Shown one piece after another: positions 1 to 7,573 of a DNA stretch of 11,637 bases. Position numbers and translations under genes: made by a program. Each line of letters opens with the position of its first letter. Positions within the stretch are counted from its first letter, which is position 1. The notes under the pieces were generated by a model. It was not told where the DNA came from and did not search any database. It worked only from the letters and a program-made list of their open reading frames with translations. Where the stretch lies: the NCBI GenBank assembly GCA_021781095.1, contig JAJXXM010000399.1:1-11637 (forward strand), in the 5' to 3' direction. Source of the stretch: a bacterium. Its GTDB lineage: Bacteria > Eremiobacterota > Eremiobacteria > Baltobacterales > Baltobacteraceae.

Positions 1-34
1 CGGCCGAGTACGTCTCGCGTGACTTCGGTTTCAT
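1..34 (-). CDS. 5' end of an unidentified gene, truncated by the window edge
   Basis: On the minus strand an ATG at 34-32 opens a frame that stays open to the window edge and reads MKPKSRETYSA. Immediately upstream (about 41-46) is a strong AGGAGG ribosome binding site at normal spacing, and a sigma-70-like promoter lies at 63-92. These two signals, not the protein, are the support for a gene here. Eleven residues are too few to name a family, and they do not resemble the start of PurD, a common neighbour of purH. It lies downstream of purH on the same strand but is separated by more than 300 bases of repeats and has its own promoter, so it is probably a separate transcription unit. Confidence 0.5.
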   Translation of the reverse strand, partial: MKPKSRETYSA

Positions 35-62
35 GGACCCTCCTTTTCCTCATCAGGTGAGG

Positions 63-92
63 CTTATCTTGGAGTCCACGAAATCGGGTCAA
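63..92 (-). promoter_or_regulatory. Sigma-70-like promoter for the truncated left-end gene
   Basis: Read on the minus strand, TTGACC (92-87) is followed after 18 bases by GATAAG (68-63), a 4 of 6 match to TATAAT. Transcription would start near 56, giving a leader of about 20 nt that contains the AGGAGG site before the ATG at 34. The arrangement is coherent, but the -10 element is imperfect and the call rests on motif reading alone. Confidence 0.4.
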
Positions 93-98
93 GTCCAG

Positions 99-131
99 CC
101 CGAGTAGGCTGCGAAGCAGCCGTATCGAGGG
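99..131. repeat. REP-like palindromic repeat, divergent inverted copy
   Basis: This copy has conserved flanks CCGAGTA and GTATCGAGG around a perfect 6-bp stem, GGCTGC (107-112) and GCAGCC (116-121), with a GAA triloop. The flanks are the same as in the copies at 147-275 but in the opposite orientation. The stem sequence differs from those copies yet still pairs perfectly. Together with the first copy of the array (147-177) it forms a large imperfect palindrome: arms GTATCGAGG (122-130) and CCTCGATAC (147-155) face each other across 16 bases. This layout resembles the paired REP elements of BIMEs. Confidence 0.75.
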
Positions 132-138
132 CGAGCTG

Positions 139-285
139 CGACGGCGCCTCGATACGCCGCTTGCAGCGGCTACTCGGCGTGACAAAGCGACGGCGCCTCG
201 ATACGCCGCTTGCAGCGGCTACTCGGCGTGACAAAGCGACGGCGCCTCGATACGCCGCTTGCAGCGGCTACTCGGCGTGACAGAG
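139..285. repeat. Three tandem 49-bp repeat units, each with a REP-like hairpin
   Basis: The units are 139-187, 188-236 and 237-285. The first two are identical, and the third differs near its end (GACAGAG for GACAAAG). Each contains the core CCTCGATAC, stem GCCGCT, loop TGC, stem AGCGGC, then TACTCGG, at 147-177, 196-226 and 245-275. On the minus strand, the sense of the upstream purH, each hairpin is preceded by GTAG, which recalls the GTAG/GGAG tetranucleotide at the foot of REP elements mobilised by RAYT transposases. No transposase is seen in the window. The units lie downstream of the purH stop and would be at the 3' end of its message. No T-tract follows them, so they do not look like intrinsic terminators. 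Confidence 0.85.
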
Positions 286-329
286 CGGCTACTCGGCGTG
301 ACAGGGCCGCGCTACTCGGCGTGACAAGG
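286..329. repeat. Two truncated fragments of the 49-bp repeat
   Basis: The 15-base motif CTACTCGGCGTGACA, the end of each full unit (170-184, 219-233, 268-282), recurs at 289-303 and 312-326. The left hairpin arm and the rest of the unit are missing. Spacing falls from 49 bases between full units to 21 and 23 here. They are probably deletion remnants at the purH-proximal edge of the array. Confidence 0.75.
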
Positions 330-348
330 AGTATCGGTCGACGCTTCT

Positions 349-1923
349 TTAGTGCAAGAAGTAGCGGTAACTCGAGAACACGAGCGCGATGCCGGCGCGG
401 TCGGCGGCGGCGATCACTTCCGCATCGCGAACGCTGCCGCCGGGCGCGATGACGGCGGTCACGCCGGCCGCGATTGCCGCTTCGAGCCCATCGGCGAACG
501 GGAAAAATCCGTCGCTCGCGCACGATCCGCCGACCGCGAGCTCGCCGGCACGATGTGCGGCGATTTGCACCGCGCTCACGCGATTGGTCTGGCCCGCGCA
601 GATGCCGCGCGTCGTGCCGCCCTTGACGATGACGATGCCGTTGCTCTTGACGTGGCGCACGATATCCCACGCGAATGCGAGATCGTGCCATTCGCGATCG
701 TCGGGAGCGCGTTTGCTCACCACGCTCCAGCGTTCGGGCTCCGCGTTAGGATCGTTCTCCTCGGCGAGCACGCCGCCGAGCGCCGAACGCACGCGCAACT
801 CCGCAGCGAGTTCGTCGGGAAGCTCGGGCGTGAACCGCATGATTCGCAGGTTTTTCTTCTTCCGCAAAATCTCGAGCGCGTCGTCATCGTAGTCCGGTGC
901 GGCGACGATCTCGAGAAAGACTTCGGCGAGTGCGCGCGCCGCTACGGCGTCGAGGCGCGTATCGGTGGCCACGATTCCGCCGAATGCCGAGACCGGATCG
1001 GCCGCAATCGCATCGCGAACCGCCTTTCCCACCGTCGAGCGCTGCGCGACGCCGCAGGGAACGGTATGCTTCACCACCGCCGCACGCACGAATCGTTCGC
1101 GTTCGCTGCCGTATTCGGCACCGAGCGCGGCGCGCGAAAGCAGGCGGAGCGTCGCGTCGAGATCGAGCAGGTTGTTATACGAGAGCGCTTTTCCGTGAAG
1201 CTGTTCGGGAACGCGGTCCTCGCGCCCGAGGTAAAATGCCGCACGCTCCTGCGGGTTGGTGCCGTAGCGCAACCGCTGCGCGAGCGGCAGCGCGAGCGTG
1301 AGCGCGCCCGGTAGGTCCGAAGGCAAGAGTTCGCCCTTCGTCGCGAGATAGTGCGAGATGGCGATATCGTACGAAGCGGTGCGTTCGAATGCCGCGACCG
1401 CAAGCCGCCGCCGCAACCCATTGGGGATCTCGCCGCTTTCGAGCGCGGCGAGATAGTTCGGGTACTGCGACGGATCGGTCAGCACGGCGACGTGCGCGGC
1501 ATTTTTGGCGGCCGCACGTAAGAGTGCGACCCCGCCGATATCGATCTGTTCGATCGCTTCGTCGAGCGTCGTGCCTTCGCGCGCGACCGTCGCCTCGAAG
1601 GGATAGAGATTGACGACGACGGCCACGATGCTCGGCATCGCGTATTGTTCGATCTGCGCGCGGTGTTCTTCGTTTCCGCGATCGTACAGGATCGCGCCGA
1701 AGACTTTCGGGTGAAGCGTCTTTACCCGGCCGCCGAAGAGTGCCGGAAAACCGGTGAGCGATTCGACGTCTTGTGCGGGAACGCCGCGATCGACGAGGTA
1801 GGTACGCGTCCCCCCGGTTGCATAAATGGCGACGCCGCGTTCGTGCAACGCGCGCGCGACATCTTCGACGCCGCGCTTGTCGGAGACGGAAAAGAGCGCG
1901 GCTTCATGCGAGCGTTCAGGCAA
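349..1923 (-). CDS. purH: Bifunctional AICAR transformylase / IMP cyclohydrolase
   Basis: PurH catalyses the last two steps of de novo purine synthesis: formylation of AICAR with 10-formyl-tetrahydrofolate, then closure of FAICAR to IMP, in the cytoplasm. The 524 residues match the usual length of about 510-530. The N-terminal cyclohydrolase domain shows LFSVSDKRG (10-18), GGRVKTLHP (64-72), NLYPF (105-109) and IDIGGVALLRAAAKN (127-141). The transformylase domain has RYGTNPQE, SYNNLLDLDA and the KH pair of the active site in KHTVPCGVA (Lys285, His286; commonly KHANPCGVA), and a late SDGFFPFADG motif. The protein ends YRYFLH where RHFRH is common. The start is TTG (1923-1921), preceded by GGAG at about 7 nt and overlapping the smc stop by 8 nt. 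The only nearby ATG is out of frame. It is the last gene of the fabF-rnc-smc-purH unit and probably depends on translational coupling to smc. Confidence 0.97.
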   Translation of the reverse strand: MPERSHEAALFSVSDKRGVEDVARALHERGVAIYATGGTRTYLVDRGVPAQDVESLTGFPALFGGRVKTLHPKVFGAILYDRGNEEHRAQIEQYAMPSIVAVVVNLYPFEATVAREGTTLDEAIEQIDIGGVALLRAAAKNAAHVAVLTDPSQYPNYLAALESGEIPNGLRRRLAVAAFERTASYDIAISHYLATKGELLPSDLPGALTLALPLAQRLRYGTNPQERAAFYLGREDRVPEQLHGKALSYNNLLDLDATLRLLSRAALGAEYGSERERFVRAAVVKHTVPCGVAQRSTVGKAVRDAIAADPVSAFGGIVATDTRLDAVAARALAEVFLEIVAAPDYDDDALEILRKKKNLRIMRFTPELPDELAAELRVRSALGGVLAEENDPNAEPERWSVVSKRAPDDREWHDLAFAWDIVRHVKSNGIVIVKGGTTRGICAGQTNRVSAVQIAAHRAGELAVGGSCASDGFFPFADGLEAAIAAGVTAVIAPGGSVRDAEVIAAADRAGIALVFSSYRYFLH

Positions 1924-4900
1924 GTGCGAGCTCCGGATCGGGGGTGAGCTCCGCCGAAATAATCGAACTCACGCCCGGCTCCGACATCGAAACGCCATAG
2001 AGACGATCGGCGATCTCCATCGTTTTCCGATTGTGCGTGACGACGATCATCTGCGAATCGCCTTGCAGATCGCGCACCATTTGCGAGAGCCGCTCCACGT
2101 TCGCATCGTCGAGCGCCGCATCGATTTCGTCGAGCAGGTAGAACGGCGACGGCTTCACCTTGATGAGGGCGAAAATCAACGCTGCGGCCACCATCGCGCG
2201 TTCCCCGCCCGAGAGCGCCGCGAGCGGCATCGCTTTCTTGCCCGGAGGCTGCGCCGAGATTTCGATGCCGGTCTCCGAGATGTTCTCGGGATTGGTCTGC
2301 CACATTTTCGCCTGCCCGCCCGGGAAGAGGCGGTCGAAGCTCTCGGTGAACGCTTCGGCGACCTTTTCGAAGGTTTCGTTGAAGCGAACCTGCGTCTGCT
2401 TTTCGATCTCGCGAATCGATTCCAAAAGCGTCTCGCGCGCCTTCATGACGTCTTCGAGCTGTTTGCGCAACTCGCGATCGCGCTCGGCGAGCTCCTCGCT
2501 CTCCGCCTCGGCGTTGAGGTTGACGTTCGCGCTCAATCGAGCGAGTTCGTCGCGCAGCCGCGGCAGATCTTCGACGACCTCATCGCTCTCGTCGGCGTAG
2601 CGCGTCGCAACGTCGGCGCACTCGTCGTCGCCGGCGGGATTCTGTGCGAACTGCGCGACGAGCATGCCGAGCTCGGCGTCGATCTCGGCGAGCCGCGTGC
2701 GTACGCGCTCCCCTTCGTGCGATGCCTCGCGCTCTTCGAACTCCGCTTGCTTGAGTTCGCCTTCGAGTTGCGACTGCCGCGCGGCGAGCTGTTCCCGTTC
2801 GCGGCGCGCGTTTTCGAGGCGCGCGTCGATCTCCGCGACACCGGCGCGCAGCCCTTCGGCGTGCGCGTGCAGGCGCCGCGTCTCCTCGGCGAGCGTTCCG
2901 ATCTCGGCGAGCATCCGTTCCCGCGCATCGCGAGCGCGCTCTTGGTTCTGGTCGAGCATTCCCAGCCGCGCCGCCGCCGCATCGCGTTCGGCATGCAACG
3001 CCGCGTTGCGTTCGCGCAGCGCCGCCGCGACCTGCGTCGCTTCGCGCTGTTGCTCTTCGGAGCGCGCGATGCCGGCTCGCGCCTGCGCGAGTTCCGCCTC
3101 CAGCCGCTCCCGCTCTTCGTCGCCGCTAGCCTTCGACGCCGTTTCGTCGCCGAGCGCGAGCGCGCGTTCGCGTGCGACCGCGAGCGCACCGCGTCGCTCG
3201 TCGATATGCGCGCGCACCGCCCCCACCTCGGCGTTCGTGCGTTCGAGCGTCGCGCCGAGCGCGGTCAGTTCGCCGCGCAGCTCGGTCACGTGGACGTCGC
3301 AGGCGTTCGAAGCCTCCCGTGCCTGGTCGAGCGCGCGCGCCGCAACGGTGATGCGTTCCGCGCAGGCACTCGCCTCGGCTTCGAGCCGGCGGAGCGTCGC
3401 GTGCATCGCATCGAGTTGCCCGCGCAGCGTCTGCGCCGCAACGCGCCGCGACAGTAACGAGCGTTCGCGCTGAAAGCGTCCGCCGGTGATCGCGCCGCCG
3501 CCGGTAATCTGCTCGCCGCCCAGCGTCACGATCGTCTCGCGCAATTTGCGCTCGCGCACCAAATGAATGCCGGTCTGTAGCGTATCGACGACGAGAACGT
3601 TGCCGACCAGAAAGCGAACGACGCCTTCGTAGCGCGCGTCGGTCCGCACGAGGCGATGCGCGTAGTCGATCACGCCGGGAATCGCGCTTAATTCCTGAGT
3701 CATCGTTCGCGCGTCGCGCGCCGTGAGCGTATCGAGCGGAAGGAACGTCGCGCGCCCCGCCTCGCGCGCGTTGAGGAATTCGATCCCGCGTTCGGCATCC
3801 TCCGAACTCGTCGTGACGATATTCGAAAGACGCGCGCCGAACGCAATATCCATCGCGCGGGCATACTTTTCGTCGGTCGTAATGAGATTGCTGACGATGC
3901 CTTCGATGCCGCCGAGCTCGCCGCGCTGCTTGGCCTCCATCACCGCGCGCGTCCCCGGAACGTGCCCCTCCAGCGAATTCTCGAGTTCCTCGATCGTATG
4001 TAGGCGCGATTCGGCGGCCTTCACCTCACCGGCGTGTTCGCGCAACGCCGCAGTCGCCGCCGCAGCGGCGCTCTGCGCCTGCGCGTGCACCGCTTGAGCG
4101 CTCTCGACCGCACCGCGCGCCTCGCGCTGTTGCTCTTCGGCCTGCGCGAGCACGCTCTCGTGCTGCGCGCAGCGGTGCGTGCTTTCGTCGACCGAACGTT
4201 CGAGCTCGCCGAGCCGCCCGGCATCCTCGGCGATCTCGCCTTCCAGGCGTGCGATCTCTCCGCGAAGGCTCTCGCCCTGCGCGCGTCGTTCGGCGCGTGC
4301 GGTCGCCTCGCGCGCGACGTCGGCTTCTACTTCGCGCAAGCGCGTGAAGATGGCGTCGAGCTGGGCGCGCGCCTGTGCGAGGGTCGCTTGTGCGGCGAGC
4401 TCGCGTTCGCGCGCGGCTTCGAGTTCGATAACCAGCGGCTCGATCTCGCGCTCCAGCCGTTCGATCGTCGCGCCGAGTTCTTCTCGTTCGCGGACGACGC
4501 GCTCCACGTCGGCGGAGGTCTGCGTGTTTTGCGCCTCCAGCGCCTCGCGGCGCGCGAGCGCCGCTGCGTAATCGGCCTCGACGCGCGCGAGCTCGGCACG
4601 GCGCTCCTGTGCGTTGACGCGCAAGTCTTCGAGTGCGAGATCGGCCTGATAGAGCCGGTTACGAACCTCGGAAAAGAGGCCGCCGAGGCTCGCCGCGCTC
4701 GCCGCGGCATTCCCGCGGCGTTCTTCGATCCGCGCGCTCTCGTCGGCGAGGCGCGCGCGCTCTTCGCGGCGCGAGGCGCTCGCGCGAAGGTACGAAAGAA
4801 TCTCCAGATCGCGAACGCGCGCCTGCACCTTGCGATACCGCTTCGCGCGACGAACCTGCGTTTCGAGTTCGGGAATGCGTTTTTCGATTTCGGCGATTAA

Positions 4901-5479
4901 ATCGTTGATGCGGATCGCGTTCTGCTCGGTCTTTTCGAGCTGACGCAGCGACTCGTTCTTCCGAGCGAGAAATTTGTTGATCCCCGCGGTCTCTTCGAAA
5001 AGCGCGCGCCGCTCGGCGGGTTTGCTGGTAAGGATGGCGTCGATCTGTCCCTGCGAGACGATGGAATAGGAGCCCGGGCCGAGCCCGGTTCCCATAAGCA
5101 GGTCGTGAATATCGCGCAGACGCACCTGCGAACGATTGATGAAATATTCGCTCTCGCCGGCACGATAGGTGCGGCGCGTGATTTCGACTTCGCGAAAATC
5201 GGTCGCGAGGCGGCCGTCGGTATTATCGAAGGTCAGCGACACTTCGGCGAGCCCGAGCGGCTTGCGCTTATCGGTGCCGGCGAAGATGACGCCTTCGAGC
5301 TTGTCGGAGCGGAGGCTGCGCGTGCTCGTCTCGCCCAAGACCCAACGGAAGGCGTCGACGATATTCGATTTCCCGGAGCCGTTGGGCCCGACGATACCGG
5401 TAATGCCGCCCGCGAAATCGAGCGTTATTGCATCGGCGAACGTCTTGAAACCAAACGCCTTGATCTTCCTGAGTTTCAC
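1916..5479 (-). CDS. smc: Chromosome partition / condensin protein SMC
   Basis: SMC is the ATPase of the bacterial condensin that loops and organises newly replicated chromosomes, normally with ScpA and ScpB (neither is in the window). The 1187 residues are the full family length. In order: N-terminal ATPase lobe with Walker A GPNGSGKS (31-38) and Q-loop SQGQID (142-147); a first coiled-coil arm rich in Glu, Arg and Ala (about 170-500); a hinge (about 505-668) ending in the glycine-rich segment GGEQITGGGAITGG; a returning coiled coil (about 680-1030); and the C-terminal lobe with signature LSGGE (1089-1093) and Walker B FYLLDEIDAALD (Asp1117, Glu1118). The start is GTG (5479-5477), with AAGGA just upstream, overlapping the rnc stop by 4 nt (GTGA). 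ftsY, a frequent downstream partner, is replaced here by purH. Confidence 0.98.
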   Translation of the reverse strand: MKLRKIKAFGFKTFADAITLDFAGGITGIVGPNGSGKSNIVDAFRWVLGETSTRSLRSDKLEGVIFAGTDKRKPLGLAEVSLTFDNTDGRLATDFREVEITRRTYRAGESEYFINRSQVRLRDIHDLLMGTGLGPGSYSIVSQGQIDAILTSKPAERRALFEETAGINKFLARKNESLRQLEKTEQNAIRINDLIAEIEKRIPELETQVRRAKRYRKVQARVRDLEILSYLRASASRREERARLADESARIEERRGNAAASAASLGGLFSEVRNRLYQADLALEDLRVNAQERRAELARVEADYAAALARREALEAQNTQTSADVERVVREREELGATIERLEREIEPLVIELEAARERELAAQATLAQARAQLDAIFTRLREVEADVAREATARAERRAQGESLRGEIARLEGEIAEDAGRLGELERSVDESTHRCAQHESVLAQAEEQQREARGAVESAQAVHAQAQSAAAAATAALREHAGEVKAAESRLHTIEELENSLEGHVPGTRAVMEAKQRGELGGIEGIVSNLITTDEKYARAMDIAFGARLSNIVTTSSEDAERGIEFLNAREAGRATFLPLDTLTARDARTMTQELSAIPGVIDYAHRLVRTDARYEGVVRFLVGNVLVVDTLQTGIHLVRERKLRETIVTLGGEQITGGGAITGGRFQRERSLLSRRVAAQTLRGQLDAMHATLRRLEAEASACAERITVAARALDQAREASNACDVHVTELRGELTALGATLERTNAEVGAVRAHIDERRGALAVARERALALGDETASKASGDEERERLEAELAQARAGIARSEEQQREATQVAAALRERNAALHAERDAAAARLGMLDQNQERARDARERMLAEIGTLAEETRRLHAHAEGLRAGVAEIDARLENARREREQLAARQSQLEGELKQAEFEEREASHEGERVRTRLAEIDAELGMLVAQFAQNPAGDDECADVATRYADESDEVVEDLPRLRDELARLSANVNLNAEAESEELAERDRELRKQLEDVMKARETLLESIREIEKQTQVRFNETFEKVAEAFTESFDRLFPGGQAKMWQTNPENISETGIEISAQPPGKKAMPLAALSGGERAMVAAALIFALIKVKPSPFYLLDEIDAALDDANVERLSQMVRDLQGDSQMIVVTHNRKTMEIADRLYGVSMSEPGVSSIISAELTPDPELALA

Positions 5480-6192
5480 GAGATTCCTTGCGCGCCCGAA
5501 GCGCTTTCAAGCGTGCGAAGCGCGGCTATTGCAGCCGCTTGCTGGGCTGCCCGTTTCGACGCGCCGCTCCCACTTCCCAGGGGGCGCCCGTCGATGCAGA
5601 CCGTCGAGGTGAAGGTGGGGCGCTGCGGCGTCCCTTCCCCACGGTCGTCGTACGAAGGCAAGCCCAGCGCGTGCGCCTGCGTGTACTGCTGGAGGCGCGT
5701 CTTCGGATCGACGAGCGCGAGCGGATCGAGATCGACCCGAGCGACGTGCTGTTCGAGGACGAACTTGCGTGCGGCCTCGATACCGAACTGGAGATAGAGC
5801 GCCGCGACGAACGCTTCGAAGGTATTGGCGAGGATCGAGGCGTTTTCCGTACCGCCGGCGTTGCGCATGCCGACGCCCAACTCGATGCCGTCGTCGAAGC
5901 CCAATCGCGCCGCGGTGACGGCGAGCGCTTCATCCTTGACGATGCGCGCTTTGCGCAGCGTCAATTCGCCTTCGGTGAGCGTGGGGAACGTTTCGTAGAG
6001 CCAGGTCGCAACGATGAATCCGAGCACGGAATCGCCGAGAAACTCTAAGCGTTCGTTGCTCTCGCCGCCGCGTTCGCGCGCGAAGGATCCGTGCCGCAGT
6101 GCGAGTTCGATACGGTCGAGTTCGCCGACCGTGCGAACCCCCGCCAAGCGCAACCACGCACGCACGCGGCGACGCCGCGCCTCCCCGGCCAT
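5476..6192 (-). CDS. rnc: Ribonuclease III
   Basis: RNase III cleaves double-stranded RNA, including rRNA precursors, as a homodimer in the cytoplasm. The 238 residues show the catalytic domain with signature NERLEFLGD (46-54) and a C-terminal double-stranded-RNA-binding domain (about 163-229: PKTRLQQYTQ to SKRAAQQAAAIAALRTL). Three of the four metal-ligand acids can be placed by comparison with E. coli Glu38, Asp45 and Glu117: here Glu47, Asp54 and Glu126. The fourth, Asp114 in E. coli, aligns with Asn123 in ILANTFEAF. I chose the ATG at 6192, which starts MAGEARRRR 7 nt after the fabF stop. A longer frame starting at 6270 would run into fabF and adds 26 residues of no family character. Its ribosome binding site is weak (AAGAGA), consistent with coupling to fabF. 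Its stop overlaps the smc start by 4 nt. Confidence 0.96.
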   Translation of the reverse strand: MAGEARRRRVRAWLRLAGVRTVGELDRIELALRHGSFARERGGESNERLEFLGDSVLGFIVATWLYETFPTLTEGELTLRKARIVKDEALAVTAARLGFDDGIELGVGMRNAGGTENASILANTFEAFVAALYLQFGIEAARKFVLEQHVARVDLDPLALVDPKTRLQQYTQAHALGLPSYDDRGEGTPQRPTFTSTVCIDGRPLGSGSGASKRAAQQAAAIAALRTLESASGAQGIS

Positions 6193-6199
6193 CGTTCTC

Positions 6200-7471
6200 T
6201 TACCGTAATTTGCCGAAGACCAACACGCTGTTGTGGCCGCCGAAGCCGAACGAGTTGGAGAACGCGACATCGACCGTCATTTTGCGCGCGACGTTGGGAA
6301 CGTAATCGAGCCGACACTCCGGATCGGGGTGTTCGTAATTGATCGTCGGCGGGACGAGATCGTTGGCAACGGCGAGCACCGTCGCGACGCCTTCGATGCC
6401 GCCCGCAGCACCGAGTGCGTGCCCGTGCATGGATTTCGTCGAACTCACCGCGATCGCGGTCGCACGATCGCCGAAGGTCTCTTCGATCGCTTTCGATTCC
6501 GCGGGATCGCCGATCGGCGTGGAGGTGCCGTGCGCGTTGATGTAATTGACGTCCTCCCGCGAGATACCGGCCTGGGCGATCGCTCGTTCGAACGCGAGCT
6601 TCACGCCGCGGCCGTCGGGATCGACGGCGACGAGATTGTAGGCGTCGGCCGATTCGCCGTAGCCGAGCACTTCGCAATAGATATGCGCGTCGCGCGCCCG
6701 CGCGTGTTCGTACTCCTCGAAGATCAGCACGCCCGAGCCTTCGCCCAAGACGAACCCATCGCGATCTTTATCGAAGGGACGCGAGGCTTTCGTCGGTTCG
6801 TCATTCCGCGTGGACATCGCCTTCATCGAACAGAAGCCGCCGATCGCCAACGGCGAGACGCAGGCTTCGCTGCCGCCGGTCACCATCGCGATCGCTTCGC
6901 CGTTCGCCACGCTTCGGTAGGCGATCGCCATCGCATCGTTCGCGCTCGCGCAGGCGCTCGCAACCGAGAATATTTGGCCGCGGAAGCCGTGACGCATCGA
7001 GATGTGGGCCGGGCCGGCGTTCGCCATCAACATGGGAATGAAGAACGGCGAGCAACGCGACCAGGTGCCGGCGAGCGCCGCCTTCTCCGATTCTAACCAG
7101 AACGTGATGATGCCGCCGATGCCGCTCCCCATCACCGCGCCGATGCGTTCCTTCGTCGCTTCGTCGCTCGGCAGGGCTGCGTCGGCGATCGCCTCGTTCG
7201 CGGCGACCATGGCAAACTGCGTGAAGCGGTCCATCCGGCGCGCTTCCTTTTTTCCGAGCAACGCGTCGCTGTCGAAGTCGCGGACCTCGGCGGCGATGCG
7301 CGTCGTGAAGGCGCTCGCATCGAAGGCGGTGATCGGGCCGACGCCCGAATCGCCGGCGATCAGTCGACGCCAGAACTCGTCACGGGTATTCCCTAACGGC
7401 GTCACGGCTCCGAGGCCGGTGACCACCACACGTTTTTTCTCCAAAGCGGTTGGTAGGTACGGTCGCCCCAT
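6200..7471 (-). CDS. fabF: 3-oxoacyl-[acyl-carrier-protein] synthase II
   Basis: This beta-ketoacyl-ACP synthase (KAS II type) condenses malonyl-ACP with acyl-ACP to lengthen fatty acids in the cytoplasm. The 423 residues fit FabF. The thiolase-fold N-terminus has VVVTGLGAVTPLG (15-27). The catalytic triad is visible: Cys174 in SACASA, His314 in NAHGTSTPIGD, and His351 in KSMHGHALGAAGG with the conserved Lys346. KSMTGH is the commoner form, so His at residue 349 is a small oddity. GFGGHN near the C-terminus is also typical. The ATG at 7471 follows a purine-rich GGAGAGGGG site about 6 nt upstream; it adds about 12 residues before the usual RVVVTG start, and no better start exists. It is first in the fabF-rnc-smc-purH unit. 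acpP, often directly upstream, is absent; a divergent cupredoxin gene lies there instead. I found no convincing promoter in the roughly 100-base gap. Confidence 0.97.
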   Translation of the reverse strand: MGRPYLPTALEKKRVVVTGLGAVTPLGNTRDEFWRRLIAGDSGVGPITAFDASAFTTRIAAEVRDFDSDALLGKKEARRMDRFTQFAMVAANEAIADAALPSDEATKERIGAVMGSGIGGIITFWLESEKAALAGTWSRCSPFFIPMLMANAGPAHISMRHGFRGQIFSVASACASANDAMAIAYRSVANGEAIAMVTGGSEACVSPLAIGGFCSMKAMSTRNDEPTKASRPFDKDRDGFVLGEGSGVLIFEEYEHARARDAHIYCEVLGYGESADAYNLVAVDPDGRGVKLAFERAIAQAGISREDVNYINAHGTSTPIGDPAESKAIEETFGDRATAIAVSSTKSMHGHALGAAGGIEGVATVLAVANDLVPPTINYEHPDPECRLDYVPNVARKMTVDVAFSNSFGFGGHNSVLVFGKLR

Positions 7472-7573
7472 CGAGGACCCCTCTCCGCTTCTCCACTTCT
7501 TCCCAACCCGTTCCCCGATGGCTCATCGCGTCTTCGTAAGCGGAGCGTAGCATTCGTCTCACAGGAGGATCCC

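Noticed and set aside
99..275. Intrinsic terminators for purH formed by the hairpins
   Set aside because: The stems are strong but no T-tract follows on the minus strand.
99..329. CRISPR array
   Set aside because: The repeats are contiguous 49-bp units with no unique spacers, and no cas genes are in the window.
170..691. A 173-codon minus-strand frame running from purH into the repeats
   Set aside because: It is an out-of-frame reading of purH and the repeats, and its composition is almost entirely Arg/Ala/Ser.
352..1314. A 320-codon plus-strand frame opposite purH
   Set aside because: It is antisense to conserved PurH motifs, shows no family signature and has no ribosome binding site that I can see.
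1826..3457. A 543-codon open frame on the plus strand opposite smc and the end of purH
   Set aside because: It lies antisense to clearly identified SMC and PurH coding sequence, has an Arg/Leu/Phe-rich composition with no domain, and long antisense frames are expected in GC-rich genes.
6193..6270. Upstream extension of rnc to the start at 6270
   Set aside because: It would overlap the conserved fabF C-terminus by about 70 bases and adds 26 residues without RNase III character; the ATG at 6192 fits the gene spacing.
7548..7553. TAGCAT as a -10 box for the cupredoxin/cytochrome-porin operon
   Set aside because: It matches 4 of 6 positions but no -35-like element lies at the right distance, so I did not list it as a promoter.
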